Virus record (IMG/VR): IMGVR_UViG_3300036985_006499
Coordinates: 1 to 31,118 of that record
Strand: one strand, 5' to 3'
Length of the DNA: 31,118 nucleotides
Source: a virus
Below are positions 15,312 through 22,563 of this stretch, piece by piece. Positions within the stretch are counted from its first letter, which is position 1. Every line of letters begins with the position of its first letter. Position numbers and translations under genes: made by a program. Under the pieces are notes generated by a model. It was not told the DNA's origin and made no database searches. It was given only the letters and a program-made list of their open reading frames with translations.

Positions 15312-15722
15312 TTATTTCAATATCCAGAACTCTGTTCGTGGATTTTCTTTATCGTAAAAAACTCTACTTCCATCATGTCCTATAAGTATTTTTGAGTTAT
15401 CATCTAACAATACTCCTGCTTTAACTAAAACATCCTGTATTCCTTCCAAGCAAGCTGATAAATCCCTTCTTCTTTTGTCTTGGCAATAGAAATGACATTT
15501 AAGGATTATTGGAAAATCTATTGCTTTTGGATTTCCATTTTTTATCCACGACCCATTACGGCTTAATCCCAGTTGTTTAAGTGCGTCTTTTTCCCAAGTT
15601 AGATAGTTATTTGAATAGATAACTATCGGTCTTTTAAGGTATTTATGATAGATTGTCCTTTGGTTATTTTTTTTAATATAGGGATGACCATATATTATTT
15701 TGTGAAATAATTCTTCCAACAT
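15312..15722 (-). CDS. RusA-like Holliday junction resolvase
   Basis: A 136-aa protein, the size of RusA (about 120 aa). The N-terminus (GHPYIKKNNQRTI) fits the 'G.P..K.N' start, and WEKDALKQL its first helix. The core RRRDLSACLEGIQDVLVKAGVLLDDNSKI (84-112) matches the catalytic helix and 'G...DD..I' turn, and the end RVFYDKENPRTEFWI the last strand. RusA needs a D-x-D pair at the start of that helix; here the second position is Ser (D87-L-S89), so activity may be altered. It would resolve junctions before packaging. The start lies 50 bases inside the GT2 gene, but the conserved N-terminus needs this start. Confidence 0.68.
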   Translation of the reverse strand: MLEELFHKIIYGHPYIKKNNQRTIYHKYLKRPIVIYSNNYLTWEKDALKQLGLSRNGSWIKNGNPKAIDFPIILKCHFYCQDKRRRDLSACLEGIQDVLVKAGVLLDDNSKILIGHDGSRVFYDKENPRTEFWILK

Positions 15723-16488
15723 CTTTTATTGTTAAATTAGGGTTATTAAACGGAGTTTTATAATACTGTTCTCTCATATTTGGAACATCTCCTAGTGGAT
15801 ATATTCCCCATTTTTCTTTAAAATATTCTTTATTTTGTTTAAAAGCGTTTCCTATTATTTCTGATAAATGAGGGTTATTAAGTGATGTTTTTGAGCAAAA
15901 ATGGTAATAGGTAGCTGAAACCGTTGATACTGCCTTTTCTCCTGATAAAGCTATTTTAGCGTGTGTATCATTATCTTCAAAGTAAGCTACTCTATAATTT
16001 TCATCAAACAAACCTACCTTTTCTATAAATGCTTTATTTATCATATAGCAACTAAAGTCTGGATGTTCATTATCAGGTTCATTTTCGTCATATTCTTTTT
16101 CAACATCCATCATGTCATCAGGGTTTTCAACAGATTGATCGTTTACTCCAGTAACCATTATGTATTTTCCAGTTTCAATTTTTTTAACCATATTATCAAT
16201 AGTATTTTTAGCCAGAATAATGTCATTATTAAGTACTAAAAAAAGAGAGCATCCATCATTGATAGCTCTCTTTATACCAAGATTCCATAATCCTGCAAGA
16301 CTGGAAATAAGCGGATTTTTATAGGCAATAATATCAGGTCTTGAATTAAGCCAATCCTTTGTTCCGTCTGTAGATCCGTTATCTATAAATATTATCTCAT
16401 AGTCATGTTTTGTTTTTATGCTATTAATAGTTTTTTTAGAGTAATCTAAACAATTTATTGCTGGTATTATGATTCCAATTTTTGCCAT
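15673..16488 (-). CDS. GT2-type glycosyltransferase (1)
   Basis: A 271-aa GT-A fold enzyme. The first strand IGIIIPAINCLDYSKKTINS is followed by DNGSTDGT (36-43), the nucleotide-binding turn, and LVLNNDIIL (residues 84-92), whose N-N-D takes the place of the metal-binding D-x-D. The later GLFDENYRVAYFEDNDTHAKI holds the ED-D acceptor-site acid typical of GT2 (as in WcaA/SpsA-like enzymes). Expected role: an inverting sugar transfer from a nucleotide-sugar in the cytoplasm. It ends inside the RusA-like gene (50-base overlap). The small Lys-rich ORF lies 4 bases upstream. Confidence 0.85.
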   Translation of the reverse strand: MAKIGIIIPAINCLDYSKKTINSIKTKHDYEIIFIDNGSTDGTKDWLNSRPDIIAYKNPLISSLAGLWNLGIKRAINDGCSLFLVLNNDIILAKNTIDNMVKKIETGKYIMVTGVNDQSVENPDDMMDVEKEYDENEPDNEHPDFSCYMINKAFIEKVGLFDENYRVAYFEDNDTHAKIALSGEKAVSTVSATYYHFCSKTSLNNPHLSEIIGNAFKQNKEYFKEKWGIYPLGDVPNMREQYYKTPFNNPNLTIKDVGRIISQNNIWSSLY

Positions 16489-16492
16489 AATT

Positions 16493-16627
16493 TTAATAGT
16501 ATTTTTTATTTCTTATATTTGGTACGTTATCTTTATAAACAAATCCTATTACTATTATCTTATCATTGAAGTAATTAGATTTCTTTTTTACTGGTTTTTT
16601 CTTTTTTTTAGGTTGTTCTTTTTTCAT
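16493..16627 (-). CDS. Lys-rich small protein, 44 aa
   Basis: ATG at 16627 to TAA at 16493-16495. The first 16 residues are almost all Lys, Gln and Pro (MKKEQPKKKKKPVKKK); the rest (NYFNDKIIVIGFVYKDNV) looks like one or two strands. It fits the 140-base gap between a methyltransferase and a GT2 gene exactly, with short spacers on each side, so it is probably expressed. A basic N-terminal tail suggests binding to nucleic acid or another acidic partner, but there is no recognised domain. Confidence 0.5.
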   Translation of the reverse strand: MKKEQPKKKKKPVKKKSNYFNDKIIVIGFVYKDNVPNIRNKKYY

Positions 16628-16628
16628 A

Positions 16629-17150
16629 TTATTTATGGGTTACTTTAATGCTTAGTATCCACCAATCAAGAGCTAATTTACCTTTTAACTCTATTGGTAG
16701 ATTATTTGAAGTTAATACTTCGCAATTAAAATCAGTTAGCCTATCTGATAATTCTTCATAATCATACGACCACTTATGAGAATCGGCCGGACTTCCATGT
16801 TGTGGACCGCACATATTGATAGAAAAAATAAAATGATCAATGTCATGAGTAACATATTTTTCAGCCAGTTCTCTTGAATTGGGAACAGTAATATATAGTG
16901 CTCCGTCTTTTTTAAGACATCTCATCCAGTCTTTAAGAACATCTCTTACTATTGACATTTCAATGTGTTCTACTATATGAGAAGCAACCATTATATCAAA
17001 TTTTTCATCATCAAAAGGAAGTTTTTTAGACACATCTCCGGAAACCTCAACCTTTCCATCTCTTTCATCTAAATCCATATTTATCCATTCAATTTTTTCA
17101 TTTGAATCAAAGTGTTGATTTCCTGATCCTAAGTTTACGCCATGTTTCAT
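16629..17150 (-). CDS. Class I SAM-dependent methyltransferase (1)
   Basis: A 173-aa Rossmann-fold methyltransferase of the Methyltransf_11 type. Motif I is at the very N-terminus (GVNLGSGNQHF, residues 4-14), then an acidic end of strand 2 (INMDLDERDG), LPFDDEKFDIMVASHIVEHI (motif IV-like) and LKKDGALYITVPNSRE (post-IV). The C-terminal part (residues about 110-173) is a variable cap that would set the substrate. With glycosyltransferases on both sides, a sugar hydroxyl or carboxyl is a likely target. It is adjacent to the next GT2 gene with no spacer. Confidence 0.82.
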   Translation of the reverse strand: MKHGVNLGSGNQHFDSNEKIEWINMDLDERDGKVEVSGDVSKKLPFDDEKFDIMVASHIVEHIEMSIVRDVLKDWMRCLKKDGALYITVPNSRELAEKYVTHDIDHFIFSINMCGPQHGSPADSHKWSYDYEELSDRLTDFNCEVLTSNNLPIELKGKLALDWWILSIKVTHK

Positions 17151-17852
17151 TTATTCGTAAATTAAATTATTTAACTTATGTTTAACTTTAGCTTGTCCAA
17201 GTTCTTCTATCATTATTTCAGCTCCAACTGAAGCTTCTCCCCTAGAATTACATACTCCGCAATGGAGAACTTTATGTGGAAGTAATCTTACGACAAAATT
17301 ACCATCTTTTCTTATTCTCTGACACATTTCCCAATCTTCACTATTCATTATTCCATCTGTTTCATGAAGTCCGTATGAAAAATAATTTTCAGTAGATATG
17401 AACCAAGAGTTTCCAGATACTGCATCTACGGTTTCAACATTTATTGATTCAAAATTTTTATCATTATTTTTTTGTAAAAATGGATGACAGTACGGTCCTA
17501 TTATTATGATTTCTTTATGTCCAATTATATTATAACACGATTCTAACCAATTTGGCAAAAAATACATATCATTATCGGTATGATACAGATATTTGTATCC
17601 TTTCTTTTTAGCAATTTCAGCACCTAAGTTCCTACAGCGTGAAGGAGATCCAAATTTTGTAAATATCAAATCTGATATTTTTCCGCTATCAAATAATCCT
17701 TTTAAAAACTGTGTGCAATCTATATCACTTCCATCATCAACAACCATTAAATCATATAATTCTTTTGGTGTATTTTCAATTAAAGAAAATATAGTTTGCT
17801 TTAATAGATTTATCCTATTTTTTGTTATTAATATTATCGCTGTTTTTTCCAT
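17151..17852 (-). CDS. GT2-type glycosyltransferase (2)
   Basis: A 233-aa GT-A fold enzyme. It has IILITKNRINLLKQTIFSLI, the turn VVDDGSD (37-43), SRCRNLGAEIAKKKGYKYL and then HTDNDMYF (91-98), where the T-D-N-D supplies the D-x-D metal ligand (D93, D95). MNSEDWEMCQRIRKDG gives the ED acid of GT2 enzymes. It should transfer one sugar from a nucleotide donor. It starts within the end of a 51-aa ORF (19-base overlap) and stops one base before the methyltransferase start. Some members of this family act on proteins, but the gene set here suggests a glycan. Confidence 0.85.
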   Translation of the reverse strand: MEKTAIILITKNRINLLKQTIFSLIENTPKELYDLMVVDDGSDIDCTQFLKGLFDSGKISDLIFTKFGSPSRCRNLGAEIAKKKGYKYLYHTDNDMYFLPNWLESCYNIIGHKEIIIIGPYCHPFLQKNNDKNFESINVETVDAVSGNSWFISTENYFSYGLHETDGIMNSEDWEMCQRIRKDGNFVVRLLPHKVLHCGVCNSRGEASVGAEIMIEELGQAKVKHKLNNLIYE

Positions 17853-17989
17853 ATAAATGATACTTTATTTCTTTTACTTTTATTACATCTTTTTTTCCAT
17901 TCTGATATTTTTTCTAAAATGTCTTCCAAAAAATCCTCTTTTGTTTCATCGTTTTCAAAGTCTGCATCTATTTCTATATTATATTTCAT
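17834..17989 (-). CDS. Small acidic-basic protein, 51 aa
   Basis: ATG at 17989 to TAA at 17834-17836. The N-terminal 30 residues are acidic and helical (ENDETKEDFLEDILEKISEW), the C-terminal 20 basic (KKRCNKSKRNKVSFIWKKQR). It occupies the gap between the radical SAM gene and the GT2 gene, overlapping the latter by 19 bases, which is the style of this genome. No known family. The acidic/basic split and the good fit in the gap favour a real gene. Confidence 0.5.
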   Translation of the reverse strand: MKYNIEIDADFENDETKEDFLEDILEKISEWKKRCNKSKRNKVSFIWKKQR

Positions 17990-18000
17990 ATTTTTGGTAA

Positions 18001-18024
18001 GGTAGGGGGAGTTTCCCCCCTACC
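18001..18024 (-). promoter_or_regulatory. GC-rich hairpin after the radical SAM gene
   Basis: GGTAGGGGG (18001-18009) pairs with CCCCCTACC (18016-18024) around a 6-base loop, 9 perfect pairs, in otherwise AT-rich sequence. On the minus strand it comes right after the radical SAM stop at 18026. No T-run follows. It is like the hairpins behind the capsid and tail tube genes and may reduce read-through or set mRNA stability. Confidence 0.6.
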
Positions 18025-18025
18025 T

Positions 18026-19177
18026 TCAGTTAGTTGATAAAAATGTTTCCCATAGCATATTTCTTGCTTGCACAATTTCATCTGCTGTCATATAAGGTGT
18101 AGATACTGTGCTTACATACTCATTAGATCTTCCTTTATACCAAGTCGGATCAGAAAATGTAAGTTCATAATTTTGAGGATTATCATAGATATCACATCCC
18201 ATATAGACAGAGAGAACTGTTATATCCAGTGAATCAGGTTTTGTTTCAAGTATTAAATCACGAGATTCATTAATGGTTTCCCATTTTTCTCCAGGAAGTC
18301 CGGCTATCATCAATGCTTTTACTTTTATTCCAGCATTTTTAGCAAAATTTATTGCATCTTTATGCTGTTGAACGGTTTCATTCTTCCTTATTTTTTTAAG
18401 GATTTCATTACTTCCGCTCTCAACTCCGATAAGCACTTCATGACAACCTGCTCCGGCCATTCTATTGAAACACTCCTGATTTACCTGATCAGAACGAACA
18501 AAGCATCTCCAAGTAAGATTTAATCTTTCCATAGATTTGCAAAGTTCAAAAAGTCGTTTTCTGTTAATGGCAATTGAATCATCATAAAACATTACAGCCT
18601 CAAATCCATAATGCTTTATAACAACCAATTCGTCTATTATGTTCTGAACTGAACGAAGATAGATACCTCTGTTCATAACAGCTTTACAACAAAATGAACA
18701 TTTCCCATTACATCCTCTGGAAGTGATCATTGTGGTAGCACGTTTTCCATTTATCATATAATGATATTTATGGCACGTGCTTCTATCAGGAAAAGTCAAT
18801 GAATCAAGGTTTTTTATCCTTGGTGAACGGATAATTCCAGTTGGATTTTCTCTGACTATTTTTTCTATCACATTCTCACCTTCTCCTACTACTACGCAAC
18901 GGAAATCATCAAGAAGAACACAAGGATTTATAGAAGCATGAGGACCACCAATAATGGAGTTATTCCTTCTTGCTTTCTTGGCTTCTTTTATCTGTGGAGT
19001 TGTTGCTGTTATATACACAGTCTGTCCGGAAGGAATCATTTCATTTAACCCCAAGTCTATGACTTGAGATTTTATTCCTGCTTTTTTAAGAGCAGAAACT
19101 AAATAAAATAATCCTAACGGAGGCATTATTCCTTCTTCTTGAAGGAACGTACTTCTTGGGTTAATGAAATTAATCAT
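18026..19177 (-). CDS. B12-binding-domain-type radical SAM enzyme
   Basis: A 383-aa protein. Residues about 15-125 resemble a cobalamin-binding Rossmann domain (MPPLGLFYLVSALKKAG, IDL, TVYITATTPQIKEA, IIGGPHASINP, VVVGEGENVIEKI). The radical SAM barrel carries C156-x3-C160-x2-C163 (RGCNGKCSFC), which binds the 4Fe-4S cluster; the downstream CHEVLIGVESGSNEIL and LMIAGLPGEK fit the SAM site. Family members methylate unreactive carbons or form ring bonds, often on antibiotics, lipids or sugars. I start at ATG 19177, not the GTG one codon earlier, because AAGGAGGT (19190-19183) is spaced 6 bases from it. This is the only strong Shine-Dalgarno I found, and by eye the gene is less AT-rich than its neighbours, so it may be a recent arrival. 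Confidence 0.87.
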   Translation of the reverse strand: MINFINPRSTFLQEEGIMPPLGLFYLVSALKKAGIKSQVIDLGLNEMIPSGQTVYITATTPQIKEAKKARRNNSIIGGPHASINPCVLLDDFRCVVVGEGENVIEKIVRENPTGIIRSPRIKNLDSLTFPDRSTCHKYHYMINGKRATTMITSRGCNGKCSFCCKAVMNRGIYLRSVQNIIDELVVIKHYGFEAVMFYDDSIAINRKRLFELCKSMERLNLTWRCFVRSDQVNQECFNRMAGAGCHEVLIGVESGSNEILKKIRKNETVQQHKDAINFAKNAGIKVKALMIAGLPGEKWETINESRDLILETKPDSLDITVLSVYMGCDIYDNPQNYELTFSDPTWYKGRSNEYVSTVSTPYMTADEIVQARNMLWETFLSTN

Positions 19178-19182
19178 CACAC

Positions 19183-19190
19183 ACCTCCTT
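19183..19190 (-). promoter_or_regulatory. Consensus Shine-Dalgarno of the radical SAM gene
   Basis: AAGGAGGT on the minus strand, 19190 down to 19183, ends with 5 bases before ATG 19177 and overlaps the stop of the upstream methyltransferase. No other gene in the window has a comparable site; it settles the choice of start here. Confidence 0.85.
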
Positions 19191-19789
19191 TAGCAAGCTT
19201 TTAAAGGTACTTTTTTTTGAAGCAGATATTTAATCTCTGCTCCGATTATTTTTTTATTTACTATTGAAAAACCTATTATCCTAAACATTTTTTCCCACAT
19301 AAATTGAGTCATAAGATAATGATGGTCTGGATTTTCTTGATGGCAATGCGATCCTCCGTCACTCATTGATAATGGGAAATCTAAAAATACATATTGTTTT
19401 GTAACCCTCCATAATTCATATAACATCATAGCTGGAAAATATGAATGTTCTAAAACATTGACTGCTAATATTAAATCAAAAAAATTATCTTCGTAATTTA
19501 AGAAATGCATATCCATTTCATAAATAGGATATTTATATTTATTATTTTCTAAATCTATACCTTTATTTGTTCCCTCCCATACAGCAACCTTGTCTTTTAA
19601 ATATTCATATGTATAACAATCTCCGCATCCGACATCAAGAACTGAACTATTTTTATTTATTATCGACTCTATGAATTCTTTCATATATTCATCAGTTCTT
19701 CCTACAACTCCCGGATAATCACCTGCACCTCTAATATGAGCATCGAACAATGAAATTACTTTATTTATTTTTTCTTCTCTGTTCATCAT
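19190..19789 (-). CDS. Class I SAM-dependent methyltransferase (2)
   Basis: A 199-aa enzyme with motif I at residues 50-57 (VLDVGCGD), an acidic strand-2 end (GIDLEN), motif IV-like NFFDLILAVNVLEHS (about 105-119) and a motif V-like segment YELWRVTKQYVFLDFP. The N-terminal 40 residues form a helical lid. Its substrate cannot be read from the sequence; with the surrounding genes a sugar or glycan is likely. A 4-base overlap with the upstream methyltransferase suggests coupled translation. The stop overlaps the Shine-Dalgarno of the radical SAM gene. Confidence 0.82.
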   Translation of the reverse strand: MMNREEKINKVISLFDAHIRGAGDYPGVVGRTDEYMKEFIESIINKNSSVLDVGCGDCYTYEYLKDKVAVWEGTNKGIDLENNKYKYPIYEMDMHFLNYEDNFFDLILAVNVLEHSYFPAMMLYELWRVTKQYVFLDFPLSMSDGGSHCHQENPDHHYLMTQFMWEKMFRIIGFSIVNKKIIGAEIKYLLQKKVPLKAC

Positions 19790-20406
19790 TTTGTAGCATT
19801 AACTAGGTGGTCAATATGAGTTGTTATAAATTTTCTTATTTTTATAAACCCAGCTTCTTTCAACCAATTTTCTAATAATTCTCTAGTTATCACATTGTGA
19901 GTTTCAGTATTTCCACCACCTAAAAACTTATGTTCATCTATTTCATCTGTTGGGCAAGCAAGTAAAAATGTTCCTCCTTGTTTCAAGACATTATAAGCTC
20001 CTTTCAATGTTTCAACTGGATTTTTATCATGTTCTAATTGGCTGATTGAAATAACTAAATCAAAACTATTTTCTGGAAAGGTAATATTATTTGAATTCAT
20101 AACAACATCTACACTCGGTCCGTCTATCAAATCAATACCAATATATTCTTCACATCCTATTATTTCTCTCCATTGTGGAAGTTTATCTTCCCTGAGAAAA
20201 CTGTAATTTCTAATCGTTCCATTAATATCCAGTGATCCTATATCTAAAACTTTTTTATAAATTGGTTGTTCTTTCAGAAAATCATTTTCAAATTCATATT
20301 GTAAATATTCTTTAACTGCATTTCCATTATGACATTCTCCTGTCGGATAATCCATTCCTCCCAATACAGTATTAACCACTACCCAATCTATTGTTTCTCC
20401 ATGCAT
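19786..20406 (-). CDS. Class I SAM-dependent methyltransferase (3)
   Basis: A 206-aa Rossmann methyltransferase. Motif I is VLDIGSLDINGT (53-64), with a serine in place of the third glycine-like position; then IGCEEYIGIDLIDGP (strand 2), FPENSFDLVISISQLEHD (motif IV-like) and LKQGGTFLLACPTDE. The last 60 residues include a helix EWLKEAGFIKI-like cap. The family is the broad Methyltransf_11 group. It lies between two other methyltransferase genes, with a 4-base overlap downstream and a 2-base gap upstream, so the three are likely co-translated. Substrate unknown. Confidence 0.8.
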   Translation of the reverse strand: MHGETIDWVVVNTVLGGMDYPTGECHNGNAVKEYLQYEFENDFLKEQPIYKKVLDIGSLDINGTIRNYSFLREDKLPQWREIIGCEEYIGIDLIDGPSVDVVMNSNNITFPENSFDLVISISQLEHDKNPVETLKGAYNVLKQGGTFLLACPTDEIDEHKFLGGGNTETHNVITRELLENWLKEAGFIKIRKFITTHIDHLVNATK

Positions 20407-20408
20407 AA

Positions 20409-20948
20409 TTATTTTTTAATTGGTTTAAGTAATCCTAAACCATGAGCCTCTTTAGTTAAATTTACAAATTCCCATATTCCAGATTCTTGTGCAAATTCTT
20501 TAATTGCATCAGTCATATGATTATAGAAACCAAACATCCAAGTATCATGGAATAACCAAATGGTATTTTCATTGGCAAGTTGTTTCCATAAATTTAATTC
20601 TGTTTTTAGGAAGTCATATTCGTGAACAGTATCAATAAAAATCAAATCTGCCTTTCTATCTCCTAAGATTTTCTTACATTTTTCAATAGTAGATTGTTCT
20701 CGGCTATCCCCCATTACATAATGTTGCCAAGGCTCTAACTCAAAGAAATCTTCTCTTTGGTCTAGGTGATCAATACCAATAAACACTTTATCAGTTGATT
20801 TATCTTCTGCCATAGCTCTTGTGATATAGCGTGTAGAGCCGGTAGCCTTACAAACTCCTACATCAATTGCTACTTTTTTTCCTTTTGCAAAATCTCCAAT
20901 CATTGGAAGAATTGGAATCATTTCAATTGTATCTGGAATTTTATTCAT
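20409..20948 (-). CDS. Class I SAM-dependent methyltransferase (4), Methyltransf_24-like
   Basis: A 179-aa protein. VAIDVGVCKATGSTRYI (26-42) is the strand 1/loop of the family, GIDHLDQRED the strand-2 acidic turn, and DLIFIDTVHEYDFLKTELNLW (101-121) the 'IDg.Hsy..v..Dl' metal-and-SAM element of the Methyltransf_24/cephalosporin hydroxylase-like group, members of which methylate sugars in antibiotic or glycan pathways. The end with TIWLFHDTW is also typical (His-Asp pair). The start lies 8 bases inside the upstream GT2 gene. Sugar O-methylation is a reasonable guess. Confidence 0.78.
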   Translation of the reverse strand: MNKIPDTIEMIPILPMIGDFAKGKKVAIDVGVCKATGSTRYITRAMAEDKSTDKVFIGIDHLDQREDFFELEPWQHYVMGDSREQSTIEKCKKILGDRKADLIFIDTVHEYDFLKTELNLWKQLANENTIWLFHDTWMFGFYNHMTDAIKEFAQESGIWEFVNLTKEAHGLGLLKPIKK

Positions 20949-21831
20949 ATAGTTTAGTTTTAATTAATTTATTATCCATATATAATGAATATCCAACAAT
21001 TTTATCTAAAGATTCATCATAAATATCTTCAATCCATATTGGAAGCTTTCCTTTTCCATATTCCCATAATGGTGGATGAGCCTCTGAATGAATATCTTGT
21101 TTTGATTTTCCAGTTCCTGCTGTCCAATTTTCTTTTACATCGGTTTGACCGCCTATATGATTACAATCAAATGGAATTATAATATTTTCATAATCCATTT
21201 CTATCGACTGAATACAAATTAAGTTGTCTTGATTGTGATGGTAAAATAATATTTTTCCAAATCCATCAGTTTTATCTATAATTTCTTTCTTAATAACCAT
21301 CATAAATCCATCTAATACGGCAACATTTTCAAAATCATTCTTTAAATTTCTAAATCCATGAATGTCTTTATCCATTCTTGCGTTTGAAACATTCCCACCT
21401 CTAGCTAATTGGCACATTTCGTAAGGCTTTGTATAAATATCTCTTGTTCCTATTCCTTTTGCTCCATATCCTCCGACTATTCCAATATCATTATTAATTT
21501 CAAATGCTTTTTTTAACTTTACATCATAATTTTTTTCAAACACTTCAGTATCATTATGAAGAAAAAATATAATATCTCCTGTTGCATTTCTCCAAATTTG
21601 ATTTAAGGATTCTATTGCTCCAACATTTTTATTATTTCTTATAACCTTAATTTTATTTAACAATCTTGAGTCAACCTCTTGTAATGGTTTATAAGATAAG
21701 AAATCTCCAATAGTAGAATTATCTATTAAAACAACCTCGTCTATTTCAAAAGCATTTTTTTCTAGTAATTTAAGGCATGAAACAGTTAATTCATGTTGAT
21801 TTAATATTGGTAGTCCTATTGTCATTTTCAT
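20941..21831 (-). CDS. GT2-type glycosyltransferase (3)
   Basis: A 296-aa GT-A fold enzyme. It has TIGLPILNQHELTVSCLKLL, the nucleotide turn LIDNSTIGD (35-43), then KNVGAIESLNQIW and FFLHNDTEVF (89-98), whose H-N-D stands for D-x-D. VAVLDGFMMVIKKEIIDKTDG resembles the acceptor region of GT2 rhamnosyl- and other glycan transferases. The C-terminal 60 residues (IDDIYDESLDKIVGYSLYMD-like) form an unusual tail. It is the first gene of the accessory cassette, starting 50 bases after the deformylase stop. It overlaps the next methyltransferase by 8 bases. Confidence 0.82.
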   Translation of the reverse strand: MKMTIGLPILNQHELTVSCLKLLEKNAFEIDEVVLIDNSTIGDFLSYKPLQEVDSRLLNKIKVIRNNKNVGAIESLNQIWRNATGDIIFFLHNDTEVFEKNYDVKLKKAFEINNDIGIVGGYGAKGIGTRDIYTKPYEMCQLARGGNVSNARMDKDIHGFRNLKNDFENVAVLDGFMMVIKKEIIDKTDGFGKILFYHHNQDNLICIQSIEMDYENIIIPFDCNHIGGQTDVKENWTAGTGKSKQDIHSEAHPPLWEYGKGKLPIWIEDIYDESLDKIVGYSLYMDNKLIKTKLYE

Positions 21832-21881
21832 ATTATTTATAGCATCTAAAATTTATATTTTTTAATTTTATATGAATTGCA

Positions 21882-22325
21882 TTATATGTCAAAAATATAT
21901 TTACAATCGAAGTGATCCATTTCATGTTGCCAAACATGAGATTCTTTTCCGCTTAGTCTTTTTCTTTTTTTAGTAAACCCTTCACCATATATTCCATAGT
22001 ATTCAACTTCTATCACATTCCATCTTTGTTTTAATATTTCTCTATTGATATATGGGAATGAAAGGCATAACTCTCGTGAATCAACTGTAGTTTTTGTATG
22101 ATTTAATATCTTCGGGTTAACAATTGTTTCTCCTTCTCTTAGAACAAAGAATGTTAATGGATCTTCATTTTCAACCTGTTGATGAGATAGTGCGTATCCT
22201 CCTTTCATAAACCCTATTCTTTCACTGCACATTTGTGACATTCTTTTAGCAGCTCTTACTATTCTGTCGATATCACTTTCTTTGCATACCCTTGATTTTA
22301 TTTTGTGTGGTTTTATTATTTCCAT
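21882..22325 (-). CDS. def: Peptide deformylase
   Basis: A 147-aa protein with the three deformylase motifs: a degenerate motif 1 (GYALSHQQV, 43-51; Q50 is the conserved Gln), motif 2 ELCLS (85-89; C87 binds the metal; the usual EGCLS has Gly where this has Leu) and motif 3 QHEMDH (133-138; H134 and H138 bind the metal, E135 catalyses). It removes the formyl group from nascent proteins. As in other phage deformylases the C-terminal helix of bacterial enzymes is missing. It overlaps the zinc-ribbon gene upstream by 53 bases. It may help rapid processing of phage proteins late in infection. Confidence 0.8.
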   Translation of the reverse strand: MEIIKPHKIKSRVCKESDIDRIVRAAKRMSQMCSERIGFMKGGYALSHQQVENEDPLTFFVLREGETIVNPKILNHTKTTVDSRELCLSFPYINREILKQRWNVIEVEYYGIYGEGFTKKRKRLSGKESHVWQHEMDHFDCKYIFDI

Positions 22326-22563
22326 AAATATTTAAAATATTAGTTATTGATTCTCTTTGGTCTTTGTATAAATCAAGAGGAAATTCTTTCCATGAATATC
22401 CACATTCAGAACAAACTTTTTTCATATGTTGTTCAATATAAATTCTCTTAATGATTTTTCCAAAAAAATCTTTTTTAAAAATTATTTTTGTCGGATTAAA
22501 TTCTGTAAAATTTCCATCTGTATTACCGCATTTTATGCAAGGATTTTTTTTAGAATATTTCAT
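22273..22563 (-). CDS. Small protein with two Cys pairs (zinc-ribbon-like)
   Basis: A 96-aa protein with CIKC (residues 9-12) and CSEC (51-54) about 40 residues apart, the spacing of a long zinc ribbon. The segment between is basic (KIIFKKDFFGKIIKRIYIEQ). The C-terminal 40 residues are helical and basic. Such small ribbons in phage replication blocks may bind nucleic acid or act as transcription factors. The first 50 bases of the deformylase gene are overlapped. The upstream partner overlaps by 4 bases. Confidence 0.6.
   Translation of the reverse strand: MKYSKKNPCIKCGNTDGNFTEFNPTKIIFKKDFFGKIIKRIYIEQHMKKVCSECGYSWKEFPLDLYKDQRESITNILNIYGNNKTTQNKIKGMQRK

Noticed and set aside
15961-16239. A 92-aa hydrophobic plus-strand ORF opposite a GT2 gene
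   Set aside because: Antisense shadow with Phe/Ile-rich composition typical of AT-rich antisense frames; no leader or promoter.
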